From positions 434,001 to 498,000 of the forward strand of contig JADJAS010000001.1 of the NCBI GenBank assembly GCA_016704145.1: a stretch of DNA of 64,000 bases. Direction: 5' to 3'. This document shows positions 20,020 through 28,600 of this stretch, piece by piece. Position 1 is the stretch's first letter. Every line of letters starts with the position of its first letter. The notes below the pieces were generated by a model. It did not search any database, was not told where the DNA came from, and worked only from the letters and a program-made list of their open reading frames with translations. Source of the stretch: Rhodocyclaceae bacterium (GTDB lineage: Bacteria; Pseudomonadota; Gammaproteobacteria; Burkholderiales; Rhodocyclaceae). Made by a program: the position numbers and the translations under genes.

Positions 20020-21279
20020 ATGCATCTTTCGGAGCTCAAAGCCCATCACGTCAGCACGCTGCTCGACATGGCCACCGCCGCCGGCATCGAAGGCGCCAAC
20101 CGGCTGCGCAAGCAGGAACTGATCTTCGCGCTGCTCAAGAACCAGGCCAAGAAGGGCGAATCCATCTACGGCGACGGCGCGCTGGAAGTGCTGCCCGACG
20201 GCTTCGGTTTCCTCCGCTCGCCGGATACCTCCTACTTGGCGGGTACCGACGACATTTATGTTTCACCGTCGCAGATCCGCCGCTTCAACCTGCATACCGG
20301 CGACACCATCGAAGGCGAGATCCGCACGCCCAAGGAAGGCGAGCGTTACTTCGCCCTGGTCAAGCTGGACAAGGTCAATGGCGAAAGCCCGGAGGCCAGC
20401 AAGCACAAGATCCTGTTCGAGAACCTGACGCCGCTGCACCCGACCGAGCACATGAAGCTCGAACGCGAGATGCGTGGCGAGGAGAACTTCACCAGCCGCG
20501 TCATCGACATCATCGCGCCCATCGGCAAGGGCCAACGCGGTCTGCTGGTGGCAGCACCCAAGAGCGGCAAGACGGTGATGATGCAACACATCGCCCACGC
20601 CATCACCGCCAACCATCCGGATGTGGTGCTGATCGTCCTGCTGATCGACGAGCGCCCCGAGGAGGTGACCGAAATGACCCGCTCGGTCAAGGGCGAGGTG
20701 GTCGCCTCCACCTTCGACGAGCCGGCCACCCGCCACGTGCAGGTCGCCGAAATGGTCATCGAAAAAGCCAAGCGCCTGGTCGAGCACAAGAAGGACGTGG
20801 TCATCCTGCTCGACTCCATCACCCGCCTCGCCCGCGCCTACAACACGGTGGTGCCAGCCTCGGGCAAGGTGCTCACGGGCGGCGTGGACGCCAACGCGCT
20901 ACAGAAGCCGAAGCGCTTCTTCGGCGCGGCGCGCAACGTCGAGGAAGGTGGCTCCCTGACCATTATCGCCACAGCCCTGATCGACACCGGCAGTCGTATG
21001 GACGACGTGATCTACGAAGAGTTCAAGGGCACCGGCAACATGGAAATCCATCTCGACCGCCGCATGGCCGAGAAGCGTGTCTATCCCTCGATCAACGTCA
21101 ACCGCTCGGGCACCCGCCGCGAGGAACTGTTGCTCAAGCCCGAGGTGTTGCAGAAGGTCTGGATCCTGCGCAAGCTCATGTACGGATTGGACGACCTCGA
21201 GGCAACCGAATTCCTGCTCGACAAGGTCAAGGCGACCAAGAACAACAACGAGTTCTTCGACGCCATGAGAAGAGGTTGA
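20020..21279 (+). CDS. rho: Transcription termination factor Rho
   Basis: A 419-residue hexameric RNA helicase. The N-terminal cold-shock-like RNA-binding domain includes DGFGFLRS and TDDIYVSPSQIRRF; the ATPase core has the Walker A loop APKSGKT (near residue 180), Walker B VVILLDSITR, and Q/R-loop segments. No large insertion is present, so it is the E. coli-type Rho. The 157-base leader with a hairpin is consistent with autogenous control known for rho, though I cannot show it here. Confidence 0.98.
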   Translation: MHLSELKAHHVSTLLDMATAAGIEGANRLRKQELIFALLKNQAKKGESIYGDGALEVLPDGFGFLRSPDTSYLAGTDDIYVSPSQIRRFNLHTGDTIEGEIRTPKEGERYFALVKLDKVNGESPEASKHKILFENLTPLHPTEHMKLEREMRGEENFTSRVIDIIAPIGKGQRGLLVAAPKSGKTVMMQHIAHAITANHPDVVLIVLLIDERPEEVTEMTRSVKGEVVASTFDEPATRHVQVAEMVIEKAKRLVEHKKDVVILLDSITRLARAYNTVVPASGKVLTGGVDANALQKPKRFFGAARNVEEGGSLTIIATALIDTGSRMDDVIYEEFKGTGNMEIHLDRRMAEKRVYPSINVNRSGTRREELLLKPEVLQKVWILRKLMYGLDDLEATEFLLDKVKATKNNNEFFDAMRRG

Positions 21280-21304
21280 TCGGTCAGCGCTTTTCAGGGA
21301 TAAT
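21276..21304 (+). promoter_or_regulatory. Sigma-70 promoter of rpmE
   Basis: TTGATC (21276-21281) and GATAAT (21299-21304) are separated by exactly 17 bases; the -35 box overlaps the rho stop codon. Transcription would start about 65 bases before the rpmE ATG. Confidence 0.65.
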
Positions 21305-21376
21305 GCGCGCCTCTTTTTCCCGGTCCGCCACATCCACGGGCCCCACGTAGGTTGTAAACAAAGGACAGACACGGCC

Positions 21377-21589
21377 ATGAAAGAAGGCATCCACCCGAAA
21401 TACCAGGAAATCGAAGTGACTTGCAGCTGCGGCAACACGTTCAAGACCCAGTCGACGAACAGCAAGCCACTGCACATCGAGGTCTGTTCGTCGTGCCACC
21501 CGTTCTACACCGGCAAGCAGAAGATCGTGGATACCGCCGGTCGAGTCGAGCGTTTCCGCCAGAAGTATGGCAAGCGCGCGGCGGCCTGA
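21377..21589 (+). CDS. rpmE: Large ribosomal subunit protein bL31
   Basis: A 70-residue bL31 of the zinc-binding (C+) type: C16, C18, C37 and C40, the last pair in CSSCHPFYTGKQK. A zinc-free paralogue (ykgM type) is not in this window. It has its own promoter over the rho stop and is followed by an intrinsic terminator. Confidence 0.97.
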   Translation: MKEGIHPKYQEIEVTCSCGNTFKTQSTNSKPLHIEVCSSCHPFYTGKQKIVDTAGRVERFRQKYGKRAAA

Positions 21590-21610
21590 GTTGAACGTCA
21601 CGCGGCGATA

Positions 21611-21633
21611 AGGCAGCCTCGGCTGCCTTTTTC
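21611..21633 (+). terminator. Intrinsic terminator after rpmE
   Basis: AGGCAGCC (21611-21618), a two-base loop, and GGCTGCCT (21621-21628) run into a T stretch (21628-21632). Confidence 0.85.
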
Positions 21634-21659
21634 GTTTGGACTGCCAGGCGGCATCGCAC

Positions 21660-23237
21660 ATGGCATTTTCACTGCAACCGGATACTCCGCCCCCGGGGCC
21701 GACACCCGCCCTGGTGCTCGCCCTGATCTGCGCGTTCCTGCTCGCCGGCATCGTCGGCCACGACCCGTGGAAGTCCGAGGATGCCATCAATATCGCCATC
21801 GCCCACGGCTTCGCCCAGGCCGGCCACTGGAGTGCGCCGATGCTTGCCGGCGAGCCATGGTTCGAGGCGGAACCCCTGTACCACTGGCTGGCCGCCATGG
21901 TCGGCACCGTGCTTGGCTCGATCCTGCCGTTCCACGAAGGCGCCCGCATGGCGGCTGCGCTCCTGGGCGGGTTGTTCTTCGTTGGCCTCGCCGCGGCGGC
22001 CCGGCGCATGTTCGGCCGTGAAGCTGGCTGGGCGGCTCCCCTGCTGGCGATCGGCACGCTCGGCTTGCTGGTGCCCATGCACGAAGCCCAGCCCACCACC
22101 ACCATCCTGGCGACCATCACCGCCGTCTATTGGGGCGCGGCCCGCCTCGCCGAGCATCCGAAGACCGCCGGACTGCTCATGGGCGCCGGCCTCGGCGCCA
22201 CATTCCTGGCCGGCGGACTGATCGCCGTGCTGCCGACACTGACTTTGCTTGCCATACCGCTTTGGCGGCGCCACTGGCTGGCCACCACCGCCGCGGTCGG
22301 CCTCGGTACCGCCATCGCCCTGGCTTGGCCAGTGACGCTGGCTCTTGCGCATCCAGAACACCTCGCGGGCTGGTGGGCCAACGAACTGGCGACCATCGCC
22401 CCGCGCAATCCCCTCAGCCTCGCACATGTCGAGTGGCTCGGCTGGTTTGCCTGGCCGGTGCTGCTGATCGCGGCCTGGATGGTCTGGCGCGGTCGGCGGC
22501 GGTTGACCGCTCCGCCGTTGGCGGTTCCGGCGCTTGGTGCAATCGCTGCCTTGTGCTGGCTGCTGGCCCACGAGCCCAGGGCGGCGGCCACCCTGCCGCT
22601 GCTGCCGCCGCTCGTGCTACTGGCCACGGCCGGCTGCATGCACCTGCGACGAGGCGCGGCCAACGCCTGGGACTGGTTCGGCATGATGACCTTCTCGCTG
22701 CTGGTCGGCCTGGTCTGGCTGGGGGCATCGGCGCTTTCGCTTGGCTGGCCGCCGAAAGTGGCGGCCAACGCCGCGCGGATTGCGCCAGGATTTGCCGCCA
22801 CCCTCTCGACGCCGGCGCTGCTGGCGGCGGTGGTGACCACGCTGGGATGGTTGGCGGTGCTTGTCGGGCTACCGCGCTCGCCATGGCGCCCCGCGCTTCG
22901 CTGGGCCGCGGGAGTGACCGCTTTGTGGCTTTCCGTCGTGTTTCTGCTGATGCCATGGATCGACCATGGCAAGACCTATCGCCCGGTCGTCGCCAGCCTT
23001 GAAGCAGCGCTGCCGGTCGACGCGGGCTGCATCGCCCGACGCGGCCTCGGAGCTTCGCAGCGTGCCTCCCTTGACTACTTCGCCGGCATCCGCACTCGAG
23101 CGACCGACAGCAAGTGCCCGTGGCTGCTGGTGCAAAGCCACCCGCGCGAAAAACCGCCCGCCGATTGGGCCAAGGTTTGGGAAGGCCGCCGTCCGGGCGA
23201 TCGCGACGAAATCTGGCGGCTCTATCGACGTCGCTAG
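21660..23237 (+). CDS. ArnT/PMT-like membrane glycosyltransferase
   Basis: A 525-residue polytopic protein with roughly 10-12 hydrophobic helices and a soluble C-terminal part ending in GDRDEIWRLYRRR. The first external loop (HDPWKSEDA, later PWFEAEPLYHWL) follows the pattern of the GT-C/PMT fold, where an acidic loop residue is catalytic and the enzyme moves a sugar from undecaprenyl phosphate onto lipid A, glycan or protein. ATG 21660 (after AGGCGG) is preferred to an ATG at 21636 that lies directly behind the rpmE terminator. The acceptor is unknown. It is the last host gene before the prophage. Confidence 0.75.
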   Translation: MAFSLQPDTPPPGPTPALVLALICAFLLAGIVGHDPWKSEDAINIAIAHGFAQAGHWSAPMLAGEPWFEAEPLYHWLAAMVGTVLGSILPFHEGARMAAALLGGLFFVGLAAAARRMFGREAGWAAPLLAIGTLGLLVPMHEAQPTTTILATITAVYWGAARLAEHPKTAGLLMGAGLGATFLAGGLIAVLPTLTLLAIPLWRRHWLATTAAVGLGTAIALAWPVTLALAHPEHLAGWWANELATIAPRNPLSLAHVEWLGWFAWPVLLIAAWMVWRGRRRLTAPPLAVPALGAIAALCWLLAHEPRAAATLPLLPPLVLLATAGCMHLRRGAANAWDWFGMMTFSLLVGLVWLGASALSLGWPPKVAANAARIAPGFAATLSTPALLAAVVTTLGWLAVLVGLPRSPWRPALRWAAGVTALWLSVVFLLMPWIDHGKTYRPVVASLEAALPVDAGCIARRGLGASQRASLDYFAGIRTRATDSKCPWLLVQSHPREKPPADWAKVWEGRRPGDRDEIWRLYRRR

Positions 23238-23296
23238 ACTTTCAGGAAATGCTCGCGGTATGATGTGGCCGATTTACAACAAGGGGTTGATCTAGT

Positions 23297-23305
23297 TGGG
23301 GTTTA
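23297..23305 (+). repeat. Candidate attL core, TGGGGTTTA
   Basis: The 9-base string TGGGGTTTA occurs here, 60 bases after the last host gene on the left, and again at 36546-36554 beside integrase. Flanks differ on both sides. Nine bases is short for an att core, so the call is tentative. Confidence 0.4.
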
Positions 23306-23317
23306 ACATTAAGGCAA

Positions 23318-23323
23318 TTAGAC
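23318..23323 (+). repeat. TTAGAC motif near left end (possible integrase arm site)
   Basis: TTAGACAA here and TTAGACAC at 23382-23389 repeat in direct orientation inside the left end; related copies lie at 36504-36517 by the right end. Confidence 0.3.
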
Positions 23324-23346
23324 AAATAACCGCGGGCGTCCATTCG

Positions 23347-23376
23347 GAAACCCGCATTGCGCCTAGTGGGGGTTTC
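23347..23376 (-). terminator. Possible terminator of the prophage left arm
   Basis: GAAACCC (23347-23353) and GGGTTTC (23370-23376) form a 7-bp stem with a 16-base loop just past the last minus-strand prophage gene. No good T-run follows on the minus strand, so it may also be only a processing structure. Confidence 0.35.
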
Positions 23377-23390
23377 TAGTTTTAGACACA

Positions 23391-23732
23391 TCAGCGTATG
23401 TGTTTTCCATCCGGATCAAACGGGTCCAACAGGTGTTCTTTCATCCAGCCCGCGAGTCGCTTGCGCCAGTTCTGGTCGTCAATGTTGTCGTTCCAATACC
23501 GGGACAACCTACCGGAAAGCGTAGCCTCCCGTGGCGGATCGAGAAAAAGCAGCGTGCCGATTGAGGCCTGCACCAACACATCAACCACGTACCCCACCAA
23601 CAGGATGGGGATCGCGAATGCCTTGGCGACAGTAGTGAGCGTGCCGTTGTCCCGGCAGCGCTTCAGATTCATCACCGCCAGGTAGAACACCCAAAGCAAA
23701 TAGGGTGCGAGCACGAGATACACCAGGCTCAC
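23391..23732 (-). CDS. Phage protein with two membrane helices
   Basis: A 113-residue protein of unknown function. Two hydrophobic helices (about 4-20 and 37-65) are followed by a polar, charged C-terminal half (WNDNIDDQNWRKRL). Start is GTG at 23732, overlapping the stop of a 24-codon ORF by GTGA. It is the last gene of the left arm. The topology could suit a holin- or spanin-like role or a superinfection protein, but no signature decides it. Confidence 0.6.
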   Translation of the reverse strand: MSLVYLVLAPYLLWVFYLAVMNLKRCRDNGTLTTVAKAFAIPILLVGYVVDVLVQASIGTLLFLDPPREATLSGRLSRYWNDNIDDQNWRKRLAGWMKEHLLDPFDPDGKHIR

Positions 23733-23803
23733 GGCGCTGCCCTCCGCGGCACGCGCACCTTACGGCCGAACAGCACGCGCGCCAGCCAGCGCAGGGCGAT
23801 CAC
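23729..23803 (-). CDS. Very small basic phage ORF (24 residues)
   Basis: A 24-codon frame from GTG 23803 encoding a hydrophobic-then-basic peptide (IALRWLARVLFGRK...). Its start overlaps the stop of the upstream gene and its stop overlaps the start of the downstream gene, each by GTGA. That double overlap, in a compact phage operon, is the only evidence that it is translated. Confidence 0.35.
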   Translation of the reverse strand: MIALRWLARVLFGRKVRVPRRAAP

Positions 23804-24096
23804 GATTGCACCGCCGAAACAGGGATTCGCACTGTCATCTCCGGCGTGTCTACGGGTACGCTGAAAGGGCACGTTATTAGTGCACCGATGCCTTTGCCGG
23901 TGATATCGACAGCTCGTATCTGCGCGGTAAAAGTACCGCCCTTCGGCATCTGAAATTCGGCGGTTTCGACGCCCGGCGGGAATATAAAGCGGGTCGACGT
24001 GCCATCGCCAAGGCCAACGACGATCTCGATATGCTCCACATTTGTCAGCGACTTGTAATCCCCATACGTGATGTTCAGTGTTGCCATTGTTGCCAT
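23800..24096 (-). CDS. Small phage structural-region protein
   Basis: A 98-residue protein opening MATMATLNITYGDYKSL, rich in beta-prone Val/Thr/Ile, without cysteine, helix-rich segments or a signal peptide. I do not recognise it. It lies 10 bases downstream of the tail-fibre gene on the same strand, a position where phages often carry fibre assembly or head-tail decoration proteins. ATG 24096 was chosen because GAGGCG precedes it; a second ATG follows three codons later. Confidence 0.6.
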   Translation of the reverse strand: MATMATLNITYGDYKSLTNVEHIEIVVGLGDGTSTRFIFPPGVETAEFQMPKGGTFTAQIRAVDITGKGIGALITCPFSVPVDTPEMTVRIPVSAVQS

Positions 24097-24106
24097 TGTC
24101 CACGCC

Positions 24107-25612
24107 TCATAGGTCTGTTGAAAAATCGAGGGTTGCCGCCCCGCCATCGGAGTACATGTACCCGCACTGCCCGGCCGTTGGGGTGCCGGCATGCGTCCAG
24201 GCGATTCGAATAGCGTCAATGTCGGCCACACCCGAACCAACTACTGCGACACCGCTCACCTGGTAGCTTGTCGCCCCAACCTTGAGGTACCAATCCGCCA
24301 GATTGGTGTACGTCAAGTCGATCGGAATGGTGCGCATCGGCACGGGCGGCCGTATCACGCTCACACTGGAAGTACCGCTAACGACGGCCGCCAACGCCAA
24401 CCCGGCGTTGAAGGTGTTACGCGCCTTGAAGTAGTGACGTTGGCACAGACGAAGCTCGTCGGCGTAACTGCGGTTCTCGAAGGCCATCGCGAGCGCGCCT
24501 TCTTCAAGCTGCACGCCGGTGATATAGACGCTATCATCGGCGCCCGCCGTGCCGGTGGGGGTGAACGCAAAGCGCACCGCCAGTTGCACCGCGCCTGCCG
24601 GCACCGTCCCGGTGAGGGAGAAGCGCTGCCAGGCGGTGTTCAATGTCTTGTCCTCACTGACCACTGCGGCGGTAGCGGAGCCCCCCAAGAAGTTGGCTGT
24701 CGGCTGCTCGCTGCCCGTTTCATACGCGATCAGCGCGTTAATCCGTCCAAGTGTCGCGGAGAAGTTGGCGCCAGCCTTGGCGTAGAAACTGAGCGTGACC
24801 GCCTTGCCCTGCAGCCGGATGGCGTCAATGCTTTCGAGCGCTTGGGCCATGCGGAACTGGGGGGTGCTGGCACTGCCATTCGGACGTTGCACCTTGAGCG
24901 CCCGCGAAAATCCAGTGAGCCCGGCAGATACTTGGCTGGCCGTCCCAAGATCGGACGCGCCGCCGTTCTTGAAACCCCACCGATCGACGCACAAAAAAGC
25001 GGCGTATTGGCTTGAGAACGTATACTTGATTGTCCCGCTGGTACCACGCTGCGCGACTTCCATGGCGCCGTTCAGCAAGTAGTTCCTCCGGCCATTGCCG
25101 TTGGCAAGCGCGCCGGTGGCGGCACCCATTGCCGTCGCGGCGCTGGCGGCCGCGGCGATGGCGTTGTCGTCCGCCGCATAGATGTCCGCGACGAACGCCG
25201 CCGGGTCCGCGGTTACGCCGACCTGCACCGTGCGAGAGTACTGTTCGTTCAACTGCTGCACGATCATCGTCAGCTTGTCCAACGAATCCTCCAACACCTC
25301 GGGGTAGAACCCCCCCTGATTCGGTATATGCGACTCCTGCGTCAACGTCATGTTGCGCAGGATCGTCAACTTCTCCCCCGTCGCGGGGGCGACCAGGCAC
25401 GTCACGACCCCGCCGGGCGCCGTGCTCTGATCCGCGTTCAGCGACACTGTGTAGTTCGTGGTCAAGGCCAGTTCTGTGTCCGCCCCGGACGAGTCGGTAA
25501 GCGCGACTTTTAGGTCCGTCGTCGTAAGTGTTTTGAACGTGAACGCGAACTGCGTCGTGCTGCCATTGCCGGAATACGGCCCGGCTTTGCTGGTGGCGCT
25601 GGAGATGGTCAT
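24107..25612 (-). CDS. Phage tail fibre / tail protein
   Basis: A 501-residue protein. The N-terminus (GPYSGNGSTTQFAFTF, then LTTNYTVSLN) has the adaptor-domain pattern of T7-type tail fibres and tailspikes that anchors the fibre to the tail. After an Ala-rich helical linker (about 150-170), RNYLLNGAMEVAQRG starts a beta-rich domain with a CBM-like jelly-roll character (WQRFSLTGTVPAGAVQLAVRF; ITGVQLEEG), common in receptor-binding proteins. RBS AAAGGAG precedes ATG 25612. No variable repeat or reverse transcriptase for diversity generation is nearby. It was probably the host-range determinant of the ancestral phage. Confidence 0.8.
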   Translation of the reverse strand: MTISSATSKAGPYSGNGSTTQFAFTFKTLTTTDLKVALTDSSGADTELALTTNYTVSLNADQSTAPGGVVTCLVAPATGEKLTILRNMTLTQESHIPNQGGFYPEVLEDSLDKLTMIVQQLNEQYSRTVQVGVTADPAAFVADIYAADDNAIAAAASAATAMGAATGALANGNGRRNYLLNGAMEVAQRGTSGTIKYTFSSQYAAFLCVDRWGFKNGGASDLGTASQVSAGLTGFSRALKVQRPNGSASTPQFRMAQALESIDAIRLQGKAVTLSFYAKAGANFSATLGRINALIAYETGSEQPTANFLGGSATAAVVSEDKTLNTAWQRFSLTGTVPAGAVQLAVRFAFTPTGTAGADDSVYITGVQLEEGALAMAFENRSYADELRLCQRHYFKARNTFNAGLALAAVVSGTSSVSVIRPPVPMRTIPIDLTYTNLADWYLKVGATSYQVSGVAVVGSGVADIDAIRIAWTHAGTPTAGQCGYMYSDGGAATLDFSTDL

Positions 25613-25664
25613 CGATCTAGCTCCTTTCCGTCATTGTCGCCGTGCGCGCCTTTGCGACGCGAAT

Positions 25665-28600
25665 TCAGTTCTTCTGGAAGCCGAACGCCAGCGCCGCCGG
25701 GTTGTCCGTGCGCCCTTCGGCCAGCGCCTGCCCGCCCGTGATGCTGCGGTTGATCTGCGCGGACGGCAGCCCCGTGGCGTCGCCGATCACGTTGACCGCG
25801 GCTTTGCGGAACGCGTCATCGAACTCCCCCTGGTACGCTTGCTTGGCCAGATGAATCGCGTCGGAGATCAGTCGCAAGCCGGCTGGACCGGTGTAATCGC
25901 GGCCGAGATCGTCCCCCCCGGTGATCGTCTTGGCCACTTCGGCGAACTCGCGCACGACGACCATCAAGCCCATCAGATAGTCAAGCTGCTGCGCGATCAG
26001 CTTGCGCGCCAGCTTTTCCAGGTCGTCGTCATCGTCGCCGCCCCCTGGCGTGAGCGCCTGCTTGAGCGCGTAGCCAAGCACGGCCGGCACGGTGTAGAGC
26101 ATGAGGTAGTCGACGGCCAGCTTGGCGCGTTTCGCCGGGGTGTCGGCCGTCATGGTCTTGGCCACGCCGACGTTCAGTGCCGTGTTCATGAACGAATAGA
26201 ACACGGTGAACAATCGCTGCGCCGGCCCGCCACGCTCGATGGCCGCCATGTCTTTCGTCATGCCGGACCCCTGCGAATCGATCACGGCTTGATCGGCGCG
26301 CTCGACGGCATGCGTCTCGTCGGCTCCGTCTGCTATGGCCTTCTCGTACGCACCCAACCACGTCGGCACGTCGGCCATCTGCTGGCAGCGCATCATCGCC
26401 CAGTAGGTGTAGCGCCCGACCAACTCGTTGAACGCCGTCTGCCCCTGCACTTTGTTTCGCAGCTCGTTCAGCTCGCGGAACCGCGTGCGCGCCCGGTGCT
26501 CCATGAACGCCGATTTGGCATTGACCTCGCGCATCGCGTCGAGCGGGTGCGCCAGATACTTGACGACCCCGCGCGCAACCCATGGTGTGCCGACGCGCAC
26601 CATTGATTGCGTAATGCCGAGCGGCTGGATCAGCGCCGACATGACGTTGAAGCCGAGGCCGGACGCGCTGATGCCCTGGCGCAAGCGTGACAGTACCACG
26701 TCGACGGCGGCTGTGGCGCCATTGTCGCCTTCGGCGATGTCTTGCGCCCACGACTTGAATTGCGCCTTTACCTCCGGCCCATAGTGCTCGCGAATCGCGG
26801 CGTCGATACTCTTACTACGCAGCAGCCGATTGGCGTCGATCAGCCATTCGTGCCACGACAGATCGTGGATTACCTCATCAACGCCGGTATAGACGCCCGA
26901 CAGGGTGTAGAGCAGCGGCCGGCCGATTACCGCATCGGCGCGCGATTTGGTGAAGCTGCGCCGCGTCGTTGCGCTGGTATAGGCCCCCTGCATCTGTCGC
27001 CGGGCGCTCTCGGCATCGGCATGCTCTTCGGCGCGCTGGCTTGCCGCCGGATCGTAGCGGATCGGATAATAGCCGCCGCGCAGGTCGAACCGCGCCGACA
27101 GGTCGGTGCCCGGCTCGATCCAGTTCGGCTCTTTGCCGTAGACCCGCCGCTCTTTCTCGGCGATCAGCGGCCGGTACGTCTCGAAGTAGTCCCATATAGA
27201 TTGCACGGCCTGCCATTCCTGCGGCGTTAGGCTCTCCAGCACTGGCAGCAGTTGCGCCTGCGTCCAGTTCTCGCCGCCGAGCAAGCGTTGCAGGTTGCCC
27301 TCGTTGCCGATGTTGAGCGCAATGGCGATGCGCGACTCGCGGTTGAGGCTGCGGTCGACGCTTGGGAAATACGTCCCGGCGCCGCCCATCTTGCGCTTGA
27401 GCACGGGCGCCATAATCTCGGATAGCCGGGCTGTCGCCGCCGCGCGCATGCTCGTCTCGCGGTCGCCGCGTTCGTTGGCGGAGCGCACCAGGTAAGTCCA
27501 CCCCGGGCCGCCTTCCTTGCCGCCGTCCATGACATAGGCCCAGGTGCCGACCTTGATATGCGCCGCCCAAAACCGCCGCAGGGCCTGCGCGATGCGGCCT
27601 CTGTTGGTCGTCGCCGTGCGGGTGTTGGCCTCCCGCCCGCGCGAGTGCTCCTTGATGCCGGCTACGATCTCGTCGCGCGCCGCGGCATAGGCGCGGTTGT
27701 CTGCGGTCGTCAGCAGCTTGTGCTTGAGCCGGCCGAGGTGCTCGATCTGCTTGACGGTATCGACCAGCCCGCGGAACTCTTCAAGCGTCATTTCCTTGTA
27801 CGGCTTGCGGAAGGCTTCATTGATCAGGTCGGCGGGTAGCTCTGGCTCCAACCCCATGTCCTGCTGCGCCTTGAGCCATTCGGCCAGCGCCGCCCGCTTG
27901 TCGACAGCCCTGTTGCTGATTTGCCGCAGATCGAACCGTTCCAGCAGCGTGTGTATCTGGTCGGCGTAGTCGGCGTCGAGGTTCTTGCTGTCCTTGCTGA
28001 ATTTCTTGAGGTAGCGCAGCGCCGCCTCGACTTCGGATAGCGCATCGTGCGCGGCGCGGGTGGCGTAGATATTGATCAGTTGGTTGCGCTTCTCCGCCGC
28101 CTTCTGGAGCAGATCGGTCGCCTTTACCGCGGCTTTGGCTGCACGCGCGCCAGCGTTGGCGTACTGGCTCGGCCGGATGTCGCGCAGCTTGAGGCGTGCC
28201 ACCATGCCGGCTGCCAACGACTTGGCTGCGGGGGTGAGGATCGTCTGCCGCCCGGTGGCCCGTGCCAGCGCATTGACTTCCGCGGCCACGAACCGCGCGC
28301 GGACATCGTTATGCACCGCCTTGTCCGCAGCGCGTTCCATCGCGTCGGCACTGGTCAGATCGCCGTATTTTTCCAGCATGCGGGCGTCGGTGCGCCCGGC
28401 GATCTCGACGTTCGGCGGATCGGCCGCGAGCAGTTTCTGCAACATCTCGTCGCCCGAACTGAAGCCGAACAGGTTGGCTACAAGATCAGGGTGCAGCGCA
28501 TCGTTGCGCAGCATGCGCCGGGCGTCGAGCAGCTTGACTGCGTCCTCTGGCAGCAGCAGCACCTTGATGCTGGCGCGATCCAGCCGGCCAGCGCTTAGCG

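Noticed and set aside
23235..23264. TAGACT-18-TATGAT promoter-like pair just left of the element
   Set aside because: -35 box is poor and no gene or RNA can be seen downstream; could be chance in an A/T-richer patch.
23238..23390. Remnant tRNA as attachment site
   Set aside because: No T-arm (GGTTCRA), acceptor pairing or CCA end at either element boundary.
24107..25612. Possible diversity-generating retroelement target in the tail fibre, as in BPP-1
   Set aside because: No reverse transcriptase, accessory gene or template repeat found nearby.
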